This document shows positions 1 to 13,632 of a DNA stretch of 64,000 nucleotides, piece by piece. Under the pieces are notes generated by a model. It was given only the letters and a program-made list of their open reading frames with translations. It was not told where the DNA came from and did no database searches. Positions within the stretch are counted from its first letter, which is position 1, and every line of letters starts with the position of its first letter. The DNA comes from Tetmemena sp. SeJ-2015. Lineage: Eukaryota > Ciliophora > Spirotrichea > Sporadotrichida > Oxytrichidae. The translations under genes and the position numbers were made by a program. The stretch lies in the NCBI GenBank assembly GCA_027382625.1, contig JAJKFJ010020844.1:1-64000 (forward strand). Reading direction: 5' to 3'.

Positions 1-3000
1 TGTAAGATCTATTCACCTATTTTATTAAAGTGATTCCAATATTTAATAAATTGCTCAATTTTAAAGAATTTAACCAGTAAAATTTTCAAAAGCCCCAATA
101 ATTTTTTTAAAAATTTTTTATTAAACTATTTTGAATTTAATTAAAATTCCTTTATTGTGTTGGGCCCAATAAAATTTTCATTAAAAATTATGTAAAATAT
201 TCGTTTAAACCAGAAATTTTTAATATTAAAAAATCTATCAAATATTTCTATTAATTTCATATGGTAAAATATTTTTAAAAATATGACTGATTGAAAAGTT
301 GTTATAGAAATGACTCAGGAATATCTTGAATTTATTTTTTTTTATAAAATATAATAGGATGCTTTAAATTGTATTGTAAATTATATAATCTTCGTAAAAC
401 TTGTATCCAAATTTAAAAACATTTAATTAAAAACTGGCAAATTAAAATAAAAAGTATTAAATAAATATGAAAACATACGTTCATTTAAACCAATTTTATA
501 TCCAATTTTTTTAACAAAAAATAATAAAGAGAAAAAACCCAAAAAAATTTTGGCTAATTTTTTAAAAAATTTTTTCAAATTTTTAAGGATTATCTTAAAG
601 GAATTATTAAATTAAATGAAAAATTTTTAATCAAAAAAAATTGTCCTGGACATCAATCAGGATTTTGAGCGCCTTTAAATTTAAATGATTAAAATAGATT
701 TAAGTATTTCTTTAAATTTATCATTTATCCAAATATCATAACTTTTCTAATTAGAGATACTAATTTAAATTAAAAAAAAAATAATTTACTTTTTTTAAAA
801 AAAAAATTATTCCAATAAAAAATTTAATTTTTTAAATTTTAAAGAAGTATTCGATAAAAATTTTTTATTCATTATTTTCTTTAATTAATTATTTGAAGTT
901 TGTCTTAAAGTTCTTTTATTAAAATCTTAACTTGCACACAGTAATTATTAAATTTAATAACATACAGCTAAATAAAATATTAATTAATTCCTTATTTTCT
1001 TATTTTATAATTATTTATTATTAATTCATTTAAAATAAAGATCTGATATAAGAATCCTTTTTGTTTCTATCAAAGTTAAAATACTATATTGCATAAATAA
1101 GCTAAGCAAGCACTAATAATTCTTAAAGTTTTATTAGATTATTAGCAGAATTAAGACCCCGCAAGAGTATATATTTAATAGGCTTTTATATCACCCACTA
1201 AAAAACGCTCATAACTAGTGTGACCTCATGCTACGTGTTAACCAATGACAATACTTAAAGTGATATTTACTACTGATATATTTATTCATAATTTATATAA
1301 GATTTACAGCACCTTCTAAATCTAATTTCAATATAGGCAAGTTATAACAAATGCATTTCAAATGATATCTTCTTAATAAAAAATATCGCTCAATATTTAA
1401 TATATACCCATCAAAATCTCAAGATGTGTAGATTTTTGTCGCATTATTATGTAAAATATTTTTAAAACTAATTTATGTCTAATTTAAAGTTTAAAGTATT
1501 AAATTAGAAAGTTAAAATCTAGGACTCAAGACGTGGCACCAAGGGCTACTGGGGAGGAGCAAAGATATCAGCTAACCAATACTTAATATCTCTGTCAAAT
1601 TGCGTTTATCCACAAGAAGCGATCTAGTTTAGTAAACCATGGGTAATTGTATTTGAATATGTAATAGAGTGGTGCGTGGATTATGGTGTGCCCCAAAGCC
1701 GTTTGATAACAGTTGTAGCTCCAAAGTCGCTCTCTCTTGCCCATGATTAAAACCTCCTTCTTCGGATTGATGGCTCAAAAGGAGTAATTTTTTTGTTAAA
1801 ATCGTTAAGGGTGAGCGATTCAGATGTAAGACTATCGTGCTGCATAACCTAGCTGATCACTTGTGAGAGGATATCTTATTAGGGCTTGCCCCTTATCATT
1901 TTTTCTTATCATGCAACTTTAAGGTTACACCTAACACTGTGGAGTCCTCAAATATGGCCGGAGGCCTTGGTCATATTTTAAAGCCTCTCTTTCTAAATAT
2001 CTTCACAGAGGTTTTTTAGGCTTAGTGTTGTCCAATCAGATGTAATGATTTAGAGTGAGTGCTGATGGGGTTAATAAGTATGCTAAAGTCGAGTTTTGGC
2101 GCCTTGCTGTTGAGATATTAGACATTGCAGAGAGCTTGCCACAGTCTTAAGAGTGACATCCTGGGCTGAAAGTATAGCCAAGTGGTGTTTATTCAAGTTC
2201 TATTTATACTCTGAAGGGTTCTTAATTTTACTTAAATACGGAAAGTTTAAAGTAATTTAAAATATTTAAATTTAATTAAAAAAAAGAAGAATTATTCAAA
2301 TAATCTCCAAATATATGAATAAATTATTCATTTGAGATGTTTGAATACAATTATTGGCACTCACCAAAAAATTCAAAAGAATGTAATCTATTTATTTTAG
2401 AAGTTATTCTCTATCTAATTAATTCAAAATTCGAAAAATCTCTGTCAAAGAGTCTCCTCTCCTCAATAAAACTAAAATAAAAGGTTATATATTAACTAGC
2501 TAAATTATAGCAAGATATAGAATAAATCCTTTTAATATATATTAAGTATATATGTTTATTGGGTGATAATTTATTTATATTTATAGAGCAAAATTATCCA
2601 ACTATTTTAATTTTAAAACATATATGCTTATGATTTTATGAGTTAATGAAACAATTTCTTAATCACTTTAAAAAAAATTTCAAATCAGTGAGATGATTTA
2701 GAAGATTAATGAAAATGAACATCTCAAATATTATTAGAGAGAATTTGCCAAAGAATCTATATTTTTTTTTAAAAAAAAATATTTAAAGAGTCTTTTCTCC
2801 GAATAGGGAACACGTATAAATACTATTTTTTATCATATTATTTCTTCTTTGTATTAAATTTATCAATTTTGAAATAAAAACGCAATTCAGATTATTTCAT
2901 GCTTTAATTTATTAATATCTAATTTATGTTAAAATGATTGTCTGATCTCATTTAATTAGTAAACTATCTTTATTTTACGAAAGAATAATTAATTTTAAAT

Positions 3001-6000
3001 ATCATTTAAAAAATTACAAAATCTCTTAATCAAAATTGTTTCCTTTTTCTTCATTCTGCCACTAAAACCTTAATATAAATTTGAGTGTTTATTAAAACAA
3101 ATATAGAATTCCTATTTTCAAATTTATTTATAAATATAATTAAATCCAATCAAAATTAACTGTTATATATTTTAGTTTTTATATAAAACTTAATTCTTTT
3201 ATATTGAATAATTGGAAATAACTTATTTAATTCTCATTTGCAAGTATTTTTTTTCTCTTATTTTGACAAAGTAATTTAGTTTTTGAAATAATTAATATTT
3301 AATATTGAGCAAGTTATTTTAACTCTGACTAATATGAATAAAGTAAATAAATTATCATTTCCATATTCACCTTCAGTCAAATTTTAATTTAAATATATTT
3401 TAAAGAGGAAGTTTAATAGGGGCCTTTCCTTGGCATTAAATCTTTATTAAGTAATGCCAAGTTTTTAGGTTTATTTTTACTCTTTAATATAAATCTTATA
3501 GTTTAAAAGGAATTAAAGCATTCACAGAGTCCAAATTCGATCCTAAGAAGCTCTAATAAAATATTTTATTTTTAATATTCTTTTTCTATTTAAAGTAAAA
3601 AGCTTCTTGAAAATATCTTTATCCGTGTATAAATATTGGATAGTTTTAATCCGAATCAATTTATTTTGTTAACGCTGTAGGAACGTAGTGTCTCAGCAAT
3701 TAAAATCTTAATCTAATAGGTGGACGGCAGGAATTCAACCCCAGTAATCTGTTTTGTATCTTTCAATATATGTGTGTTGTGCTGAGTGACAAGATCCGAG
3801 AAGGTAATATATTTCTATTTAAGAAAATTAAAAAAAAATAGACATAAGACTTGATGTTGAGAAAGTTAGCGCCTGGATGAGTATTTTAGACCAAGGCCTC
3901 TTTCGTTCCACAAATGAGAGCGGCGCTTGATGGGCTGACACGTGTTTATTGGGAGCGGTTACACCTGCTATAATAGTTTTATTTATGCCCAGTGGGCTAC
4001 TCTTTACTTACAAAGTGAACTTTATTTATAATATAGATTAAATTTGAGTAGAATTAAGGATAAAATATTTATGATAGTCTTAATTTCAGAATAAATTGTT
4101 AATGAAATTCGTTTCATTAAGCTGATCTCTTTTTACTAAAGTTGATGGTTTATGTTTCATTTTCTTTCATCTCAGAATTTTTAATTGCCTTTCTAAAACT
4201 CTTGTTAATTTAAATAAAAGCTTATTTTTATAGATTTAAATCGGATATTCTCATTTTTTATAAGATAAAAAGAGTAAATAATTTTATGCTCTTTAAAATA
4301 ATTCTTTAAGGGATGAAGGTATGCTCTTTTAAATTAATAGTTTCTTACCAAAGTTTAAAATTTTATTAATCCTATCTTTTTTATGATTGATGATAATTCT
4401 AGAATGATCTTCTTTAGTTTCATAATAATTATAGAATCAATAAGGAGCTTTGATTTATTTTTAAATATGCAAAAGTAATCTAATTAAAATCACCATAAAA
4501 TTTTAATTATTTTTATATTTACGTAAAATCTACTTAACAGTTGGGATGAATTATATTTAATAAATCATTTTAATTTATTTAGATATTATTTAAATTCATA
4601 ATTTTAAGTGTATTTAATTCATAAATTTTTACAATACCGAGCAAAAGATCTAATTTATTCAGATAAGATTAAATTAGTTACCTCGCCACTCATTTAAATT
4701 AATTTTTCAAGATTTATAACTTAAATATTTAATTTTGTGAAGAAGTGGAGGTCTTAAAGTTTAAAGAAAGGGCGGTCATTACACTTTAGATTTATATTCG
4801 TTTATATATAGTAAAGAAACCAAAAAAATATATTAATGCCTTCTGTTTACACGTAATTTATGAATGACTATTTTGAGTATGGAAATTAAGTAGACGAATA
4901 CTAATTTATAAATGAAGTGAATTCTAATTAATAAGCTAGTGGTTCTACTTGTAAATTATTGGATTAGTAAAATATATATTTAATTTATAAGTTAAATCTT
5001 TTTATTAAAAATTTTAAAATATATAAAAAAAAATATTTTTCTTTTTGAGGCTTAATATTTTTATCTTCGTGTCAACTGGATAAAATTAGGAATCAGAAGA
5101 ACTATGATAGAGCTTGTAGAAAATATGAGGAGGCTATTTTATAAGAGATATTTATATTTCAGATATTGAAATATGAATAAGGTTATTATTTATAATATAA
5201 CTCTCAATGAACAATTTATTTCTATAAGCCATATTATATACATTTTTATTATCAATGATGTGAAGAAGATTTAGATTAAAAAGTCGGTAAGTTGCTAACA
5301 TGTTAATAATGTAAGGAATGTAACTTAATACCGTTGGCAGTCTCACAATCTCAACTTCCCAGGGTTATTGCCCAAAGCCAGCTAATTACATTTTGGATTA
5401 GATAGCTTTTGTTTAGGAAAATGGAATATGCCTTTTTTTGCCTCCATTATATCATTTTCCTCAAGCAGCCTTCTTCGAAGAGGAGAATATGACGTGCTCA
5501 ATTTTTAAATGCAAATGTATAACCTTTATAAAAAATCTTGAAGTTGCGTTTAAAAAATTGCTTTAACTGCTGCTATAATGGAACATAAACCTGACGTTTT
5601 TATTAATTCTAGTATCCATAACCCGTGCACTGTTTAAACGAAACTATGATTATCTATGGACAAGAATAGATAGAAATAGTGTATGTGCAATACATGTTCA
5701 ACTTTATTAGAATTAATAATTTAAACCCTTTTTTGCCCGTCATTGAACTGAGTATATTTCTTCCCCCTTCTCAGGGCCTCTAAAGATGGCCACCCAGAAT
5801 TTTTTCAGTAGTGTTTTAGATATTTGCCATTTCTGCCTATTCCAGCCTGAGTTTGATATTCTAATCTACGCTCTCTCTTCATCCTCTCCCATCCTACTAT
5901 ACTACTCAGTCCTCTGTTTTTAGAATCTTTAAAAGCTTATACGTCCACTTTGAGCCAATGACACATCTTTTTAAAACCTAGACAGTAGAGTCTATGGTGA

Positions 6001-6229
6001 TCAGTTAGCTTATGAGATCTCTGAGTCATAATGCTCATAATGTATCCTGCAAAGGTTAAGTATGAGAAGTAGAGCTCAAAGGAACTTTAAATGTAAATCA
6101 TAGATATTCAATCTGAAGTTTCTTAAATTTGATTCAGATTTTTAAACTCTAAGCATTTTTAAAATAAGGACTTCAGAGGGAGAAGATTAAGTCGTGCTAT
6201 TTAGGAATTTAGAGTGATTTGATATTTAA

Positions 6230-6810
6230 GATGACACACTTGCCCCGATGATGGAATATTCCTCATCAGGGGTATACGGTATCCATTGATTCCCGTCATG
6301 AATGGTATCATCGTCTCATCTCTAAGGAAGATTCTGTGACCACTGACCAGGGGGAGACCACAAGGCGCGATTCAGTTCTGCTAGAGGTGTCATGGAGGAT
6401 TGACTCAATCTTGAATACAGCTTTCACTTTCACTGGCTATAATGGCCATGGAAATTTTCTGCCCGTTTCCGAGGTAACTCCACCTCCTGACTAGAGGCGT
6501 GACTGTCCGTCACGGGCGGCCTCCTGGTGCGCCATCCTCATATCCGGGTCAAGTGGACTGTGGTCATAAGAGGAATTCGTGCCAACTCTCTTTCCGAGTG
6601 TGTTCTGCATTCAGGTCGATAGCTCATAGCGGTGGCTATAAGTCATAGGGTGGCCGCTGTCTAGTCTCTAGTCCATCCATCATACTATGGTTTTGAGTGA
6701 AATTGCACAATTCCCATGTTCGGAATCGTGAGTAGCTCAGTCTGAGTCTCGCCGGGTAGTCTGGTGGGCGTCGTTCTCGTCTTGCAAATCCACCTATTAT
6801 TTTTATATTC
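6230..6810. other. GC-rich non-coding island
   Basis: About 580 bp with clearly higher GC than its surroundings, with sharp edges against AT-rich flanks. I found no long open frame on either strand with TGA as the only stop, and no recognisable tRNA or rRNA. It starts with a near-perfect 30-bp palindrome (6243-6272). A degenerate mobile element or structured RNA is possible; neither can be shown from sequence alone. Confidence 0.4.
6243..6272. repeat. 30-bp near-perfect palindrome
   Basis: The stretch runs from CCCCGATGAT to CATCAGGGG around a central GGAATATTCC. It pairs with its own reverse complement except for two symmetric positions. It sits at the left edge of the GC-rich island and could be a hairpin or an element terminus. 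Confidence 0.6.
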
Positions 6811-8699
6811 CACTTTTTTTTTTCCTTTTATTTTTCCGAGATCAGCATGTCAGGATCGGCAAGACAACTCCTTATTCTTCCCTCATCGGAATTTCTGTAA
6901 AAGAGTGGAGACTTCTACCCTCCAACTCACCGGAAATTAGTCCTATTACATGAATCCCTCCATTTACCTATTTATTATTGATATATTCTAGTTATTTATT
7001 AAATTCTCAGCATGCTAATTAAGCAAAGACACTAAAATTAACCAGCGGAATAGATTTGGTTTTAAAATAATAAACTAGGGAAATAAGTTTGTGGCAGAAA
7101 AGATCAAGAATCCCTCAATTCTCCATCTTGATACCTTTTCAGAATTCAACAATTGATAATCTGATTTTTTCTTTCCGTTTATCTTCGAACATTCGAGATA
7201 ATCAAATAGGAGAAAGCTGAATGCTTTGAATCTTTAAATTGACTTTCGTTTTGAATCGCGCCTTATCCTGCTCCATAGGGGGTGGGTTATAACTTCTGTC
7301 AATTCCTCTTTAAAAATTGCAAATAAATAAGTTTTCAATATCCTCGGGTCGATAATTTAATGAATGGGGATTGTAATAATGCTCACTTTACACCTATATG
7401 CTTGTATGAAAACAATTCAAAATATTTGATACTCCTTCGTCCTGTAAGGTTAATCTTTTAATATTGTATTAAGTATCTAATTATATATTAAACTTAAATT
7501 CCTCTTTCATATTCTCTTTCCTCTTACCTCCTGTCGATTATAATTTCTCTTTATTTCTCACCGTCCGTGGTTTCGCTCTCATATCGCTCTTTTTCTCTCA
7601 ATTAATCTCTGCCGCCTCGTGACGACGCACGAATATGGCTATAAAAGCTCACTTGGTGTCAGTTAAGAAATCTAGTATTAAGTGCTCTTTCTAATTTGAC
7701 AGCAGAGCCACTTCGGTCAATTAGATAAGTGTAGGGAACATTTGGAATCATCGTTGACCTATATTCTCATTTATACCTTTCCTATCATTTGATATTTCGA
7801 AGCAAGAACCTTGCTCAGCTGCAGCTCTTTAAAGTTTAAAACATAATACTAGCCAACACACTTATCAATTGTTTTCATTTTTTTGCCCCAAGCATTCGTC
7901 TATCTTTTAATAAAAAATAATTTAAATAACACGATGCTACTGATATAATACTGCAATATGCAATAGTGCATGTTACTGACTAGACGAAATTCAGCGGACT
8001 AAGATAACCACTATATATAAAAAAGGATATGTATACTTGTGTCAATTTGTAGGAGATTGTTAAAGTCAGTCGTATATCAAAACATACACTACACTGGAAA
8101 AAAGAAAAAGCAAAGATTCAAAACAACTAAAGAGCCACGGGCGGATTTAATAGCTTCAGGACATTGTATTAGTCCTACAGTACTTAACATTTTAAGATAA
8201 AAATTCAAAAAAAATACATGTGTTTGCTCATACGGCTGTTATGCCTCAAACAGTGCGCAATATATTTCAAACTAAATCATCACTCTCCTCCTGTCCGTAG
8301 TATGCGTTCGTCCGAATTTATGAATGTATAACATTAAGTAATAATGAAAGATTGATTGAATTGCGTAGTTATGATGCACAAGCACTCCAGCATGGTATCC
8401 TAGACAAAGTGAGCTTTCATATATCATATGAAGTTCTTGTGTAAGGATCAGATGCTAATCAAAAAATAGCAACGAATTCTCATTTAATGTTAAGTGTTCT
8501 TTAATGATCTCTTCTTCTAGATACTATGGCTATGTAAAAGTTTTTAAACTTTCATAGCGAGAAAACACAGCTAATGAGTTCTATACCCAATAGAATTATT
8601 TATATTATGTTTTATATATAGTTTATAGCCATAAGCTACCGAGAAACTGTTTACAATTTTGAGCAATTAACAGACACATAAATTTTTTTAAAGATAAGA

Positions 8700-9680
8700 C
8701 GATGAATTCTTCGAATGAATATAAATTGTAATTCAAGTAGGAAATTCTGTACTTTAATAAGTCATCTCTTCTGTTACAATATAACGTGATGAAGTGTTCT
8801 TCAAATTAAAAATCCTAAACTACAATGATCAAATTAATTCAATTTTACAAATAGTTATATAAACTTAAAGCTGTGAATACATCTTGAAGCTGCTCCAATT
8901 AATGAAGTTCATGAATAGAAGAGGAGAAGAAAAGCGAGGAGCAAACTAAGTACGTAGCAAAGGCATTAGTGGATCATATATCTATCGCTCTATTGAACCA
9001 CATATCTAGGCAAGTATGAACTACTATGGTACTGCAAGGAATCATAATTAATCTACCGACTAAAGGGCCTTTCAAATACCATCATCGTCAGATAACGAAA
9101 TATGGTCCAAAGATCATCCTTCTAGAAAAGTTGGACTCGTAACTTTCACAGACCAATTAGATCAATCAGAAGCCTTCTCATTGCTAGCTAATTTCTAAAC
9201 AAATTAGCACTGCACATCCATTCGCTCGACGCTATCTTGTAGCCCACCGTCTCATGATTCAAAATAGTCACGAATAAAAATGTCCTCGCGCACATATGAA
9301 TTCATAAAGATAGATGAGTCTAGTTTTCTATCACTACCATGTTTGCGCGATAGAAAGTCAAGCAGAGCACACGCCCTCAAAAATCACTGCTCACGCACCC
9401 CTGACCCCTGCTGGCCAATGCCAGGGTCATCGTGTCTGTGAGGGTAAACCTCGGCTTCAATGATGTGGCACTGATGGAGCTGACAATGACTGGTTCTCTA
9501 CCAGACATCTTGTTGAATTCACAAGAAGCTAATCAGTATATGTACGACTATACAACCAATCATGGTTGCTTGTTTATGCCTCAACGAGAAAGAAGTAACA
9601 TAAAAGAAACTTTTATCTTCATGCTTAATTATTTTATAACAAGTGCATATAGCCTGACAAATTATTGAGCTGACCAAACG
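8700..9680 (+). other. Possible upstream coding segment, unassigned
   Basis: All three plus frames contain open stretches of 60-110 codons under the TAA/TAG=Gln code. One, from about 9420 to 9668, is protein-like and ends in TGA. With a single stop codon such lengths arise by chance in this composition, so these may be 5' parts of the exonuclease-like gene downstream or random frames. No family was recognised. Confidence 0.2.
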
Positions 9681-9689
9681 CAACAATTT

Positions 9690-10531
9690 GATATTATCTA
9701 TCTAAATATCAATAAGTTGTCACTCTGTGATTAGAATTACTAGCCGTTCCCTGAAGTTACTGATTGAGGACAATTGAGGAGAAAATCCCTCAAGAATCAG
9801 AATCAAATTTCCTAGATTTTATTTGCCTTGAAGCAAAACCATTCTTAGCACTTACCGTGCAACTCAAAGTCAAGGCTTCACAAGGAAGTGAATTCAAAAA
9901 ATGAAGCAGAAGCAAATATATAAAAGGCTTTAAAATTTTCCTTTCTTCAGCTCTTCATGCTAAGACATCTACTAAGATTTTGATGCAATATTTTCTTCCC
10001 ATTACTTGTAAGTCTCATCAATAAATTAATGAAATGAACTTAAGATTAATTTTTTATAGAACTAATTTAGTTGTATTTAAGTAAGATGCTTGACATTGAC
10101 ATCACAGAGTTGAAGCACTTCCCCTTCTAGGCACAGATTACATACACAGCGCTTGATGGCGCAAAATGCGTTTTGAGTTACTTACTTTTAATTATTGAAC
10201 TTCTCAATTATATATCTGAGATAATTGGAAAGTTGATAGTAGAACTCCAGGAATGAATATAGCTATTCACAAAGCGATTAACGAGGAAATTATTGATCAA
10301 TTATTATTCTTTTAGCAGCAAACTGGCCAGACAAGGAGATTTCTTTAAGGCTCAAGTCGCAGCTAAAGCTTGGGATAATAAAATTCAGAAGTAGTAACCT
10401 CAGTCTGAGCACCTCAACAACTACAGATCTAACATGGGTGGTATCTACACCATCATGAATCAGCAATCTCAAGTTCAGCAGATGCAAGCACCTCTCTCTA
10501 GAGTGCCTCAACCAAAAATATTCATGGAATG
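9690..10531 (+). CDS. Probable 3'-5' exonuclease-like protein
   Basis: Pieces of several frames join into one protein-like product. Around 10120-10170 the translation reads FPFQAQITYTALDGAKCVL, matching motif III of DEDD 3'-5' exonucleases (RNase D/WRN/EXD family, Q-x-x-Y-A-A-L-D-A). A C-terminal basic and Gln-rich stretch ends at TGA 10529-10531. A GT..AG intron lies at 10008-10059. The AT-rich segment at about 10175-10245 interrupts the frame and is probably another intron or IES. Upstream, a segment near 9770-9900 may carry the first exonuclease motif, but the catalytic Asp/Glu pair is not convincing. Start unknown. The C-terminal part (10253-10531) is the best supported; one T is needed near 10310 to join frames. 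Confidence 0.42.
10008..10059 (+). other. Intron, 52 nt
   Basis: Begins GTAAGT and ends TTTTTTATAG. It separates two open segments of the exonuclease-like gene. Confidence 0.5.
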
Positions 10532-10741
10532 AACAGCTCTTACTTGTTTCTATATATCTATTTAAAATGAAAAGCCAGCATTTCATTAAATCTGATCCAT
10601 TATCTGAACGAGTATAAGTTGGCTGGTAGTGATTAAATTTAAATTAGTGGGGATCTGATTTTAACAAACAAATTACAAATAAATAACAATATAATAAGTC
10701 AGTAATTTCTTTCTTTCTCTCTCTATAAATTAACAAAGAAA

Positions 10742-13209
10742 ATGTTTAAGAAACAACAATTCGACTCTGCCTCCATCACAGGAGTCAAAGCAGATGAGAA
10801 ATTTGCAATTGAAGGGGCCTCTGCGGTTGCCGCAGCTTTCGCAAAGGAAAAGAACATCAGTGAGCTAGCTGCTTAGCAGGAGTAGGAAAGGCAGAGGAAA
10901 GATAGCTCTGAGGGACTAAATGTTGCAGCCAAGTCTATATTGCACGGAGGTAAGATCAGTACCAATGAAAGTTAAAGATAATGCAATTTTAAGAAGCAAA
11001 ATTATTGAAAGCACAACTGGACCAACTGGAACTGCTGGCTCTATGATAGGAGGAAGCACGAATTCCAAGTTCTCTCCTTTCAGATCGCAGAGGAATACCT
11101 CCATCGGAAATGTGGCTGGGGCTAATGCGCTACCAAGCAGTGGACTAATGCCGATCTAAGGAATAAAGGGAACTGGGGCTCTTCAGAAATGTGTGAAACT
11201 TATTAAGCCAGACCCAAATATGATAAGACGCCTACTCAATGAAGAAAAGGATGAGAGGTATCGATATCTCCTCAGACACGGAAACATCGTCAACATTGAA
11301 TTATAGATATACTTTTGATACTTAATTTTATTGAGTCTGAGACGCTTTCTCTCTATGTCGAGTTGCCTCAAATCCCTAACATCATAATCATCTATCGCAG
11401 GCCCTCAGAGCGTGAATAAAACGTTGAGAAAATGAACTTGGATTCAAGAAACCTAAAGCACGTTCCTCTTCTTGAAGGCGAAGAGAAGATAAAGTATCTC
11501 AATCTGTAAAATAACGAGATAGTGAAGATTGAGAATCTGGTCTCACTTCCTAATTTGACTTTCCTCGATTTGTCTGTTAATAAGATTAAAGAGATCTCTA
11601 ATTTCCAGACTATTGAAAACCTGAGAGTCCTTATTCTAAGCAAGAATTAAATTGAGACTATCAAGAACTTGGATAACTTCAAAAATCTAGACGTCCTAGA
11701 CTTGCATGAAAACAAGATCACCAAGATAGACAATCTAAGCAAGCTAGTCAACTTGAGAGTTCTCAACTTGTCGAATAACCAAATTGAGGTGGTTGAGAAT
11801 TTAAGTGGACTGAAGGCCTTGGTTGAACTTAATCTGAGGAAGAATAAAATATCGCAGCTCAAGGACCTTGGTGGGCTGAATAGTTTATAGAAGCTGTACC
11901 TGTCAAATAACAATATAACTTCCACAGATGGCTTTAAGGATCTTCCTTCACTCACTGACTTGACGCTAGAGAACAATCAAGTAGAGAAGACACCCAAGTT
12001 ACAGCAAATTATGAAGGAGAAATTCCCATCTCTACTCTTCCTAAATCTTCAGAAAGTTACTGTTCAGTCATAAGTTCCTGAAGAAGTGGCAGTTAAAAAG
12101 GATCCTGCCACTCCAGTTGCTCATTAAAAGGTCTCGGACAAGAGTCTCACTACAAATGTAATGGATAGAAGAAGTCCACCTAAAGTTGGTGAAGCTGCTA
12201 ACGCGAACAATGGATCAAGCCAAAAACCTTCAAATAACGCTTTGCAGGCATCTTTGACCAAGCCTAAGATTGAATCTAATGTGATCAAAATTATTCAAAG
12301 GGAGTGGGAAAAAGAGGTAGAGAGACTTGATGCAAAGAAGAATGGATATAAGCCAAAGCAAAATCTTGGAGATAGTAAGACTAGTTATTTGTTAACTTCA
12401 TATTTTAGAAAGTTTGGTTTAAAGTGGACATGCTGAAATTGAGGCCAATAGAATTCTCTACATATTTGGTAATGCACTTGAGGTGCTGCAGAGGTCTGAA
12501 TTCTACGACTAAGTTGAAGAGATGCATATGCAGTATGTGAGATTTGATTTGATAGTCTATCACGCTAACCTAGAAAAGCTTAAGAAATTCACCAAGCTTA
12601 AGAAGCTAGTCTCTCCAATAATTATCTAAACTCCTTCATCCTACTATCCAAGATTGAGGTAACCTCTTTTCCATTCTTCTAACTTATCTTTTAGTGCCTC
12701 CAATCACTTTAAAATCTGATAATCGTTGACAACGAAGTGCTCTAAAGCAAGACTTTGAAGAGCTTTGTAGTTTACAGATTCCAGCACATCTAGGACTTTA
12801 ACGGACTGGCAATAAATGAATTCGATAAGAAGGTGGCGAAGCAACAGTTTTAACTGTTCGATAAGATCCTCTCTATCTAGAATATTTTCACTAAGAAGAC
12901 CTCTGCTGCACTTGATCCTACTAAGAGGCAAGAGCAGAGACTCAAGTCCAAGAAGAATCTTGAGGTAAGTTTGTGATTGAAAAGCTTAATATTTTTGTTT
13001 AGTTTGCGCACATATACGTGATGGGGATGATTGAGGAGTGCACAAAGAAAGAGGATGACAAGGCAGACCTAGAGTCGAAGCTGGAAGTGGCTGTCAGAAA
13101 CATAATTGAAAATACGACTAATGAACTAATGGGCGAGCCATATTAAATGGAGAGAAAACTATACGAGGTGACTGGCAAAGGAGGCAACACTATGAGATCT
13201 ATAATGTGA
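10742..13209 (+). CDS. Leucine-rich repeat protein
   Basis: Starts MFKKQQFDSASITGVKADEK and ends at TGA 13207-13209 using TAA/TAG as Gln. After a low-complexity N-terminus come at least seven SDS22-type LRRs (about 11430-12000) of the form L-x-x-L-x-L-x-x-N-x-I-x-x-I-x-x-L. Then a charged linker and a second LRR-like block near 12590-12760, followed by a coiled-coil-like Lys/Glu-rich tail. This architecture is typical of ciliary/centrosomal LRR proteins; no exact orthologue is claimed. Three introns (34, 36, 38 nt) and one IES (pointer ATTGA) interrupt it. A one-base break near 12610 must be repaired for the second LRR block to read, and a 22-nt GT..AG segment at 10950-10971 needs removal or a one-base correction. 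Confidence 0.82.
10950..10971 (+). other. Possible 22-nt mini-intron or indel site
   Basis: GTAAGATCAGTACCAATGAAAG has consensus splice ends and its removal restores the LRR-gene frame. Deleting one A in the AAA at 10968-10970 would also restore it. The other introns seen here are longer, so both explanations stay open. Confidence 0.35.
11295..11334 (+). other. IES, pointer ATTGA
   Basis: Direct repeats ATTGA at 11295-11299 and 11330-11334 flank an AT-rich insert containing an in-frame TGA. Removing 35 nt joins ...NIV-NIESETLSLYVELP... in frame. There are no GT..AG ends, so it is not an intron. Confidence 0.8.
12375..12408 (+). other. Intron, 34 nt
   Basis: GTAAGACTAG to TATTTTAG. Splicing joins the linker to an open frame that otherwise ends at TGA. 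Confidence 0.8.
12659..12694 (+). other. Intron, 36 nt
   Basis: GTAACC to TCTTTTAG, between ...LLSKIE and CLQSLQNLIIVDNEVL of the second LRR block. Confidence 0.75.
12965..13002 (+). other. Intron, 38 nt
   Basis: GTAAGT to TTTGTTTAG. Splicing joins ...KSKKNLE to FAHIYVMGMIEE. Confidence 0.85.
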
Positions 13210-13632
13210 GAATTCACAGCAGAGATTATAACTTATATAAGCCAAATAATATAGTTTGTGAAATAGATAGATGCTTTAATATATTCAGATTTACAATTTT
13301 TCTAAATTAGGATTTAGTGATCTCAAAGAGAAGCTCATCTTTAACTGTTTAGGAACTTCTTAAATTAATAGAAAATGACAAATTGAGGATCCAAAGTTGA
13401 AGATTTATTATATTTAGAAAAATAAACTCAGTATAAGTATTAGAATCCATGGAAATGTGTTTATTTTATTTTGAAAAGAAAAAACGTAACAAGGAATTTT
13501 AAAATCCTAATCAAAGAAACCGAACTCAAGAAATCATTTCATTCTTATATTTAAAAATAAATGCAAGAGAAACTCTTGATGAGAAAGAAACTTATCTAAT
13601 TTAAATTTATCTTTGTTATATAACTTAGAGGT

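Larger units (their letters stand above)
1..8640. other. AT-rich germline-limited non-coding region
   Basis: No reading frame in either code could be followed here with protein-like composition, and no intron/IES-interrupted gene was recognised. Most of it is strongly AT-rich with A/T homopolymers. Less AT-rich patches lie near 1540-2220, 3660-4000, 5750-6000 and 6230-6960. This is what one expects of micronucleus-limited DNA eliminated from the somatic genome, but that assignment is an inference from composition and from the IES-bearing genes downstream. Degenerate transposon remnants cannot be excluded. Confidence 0.55.
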
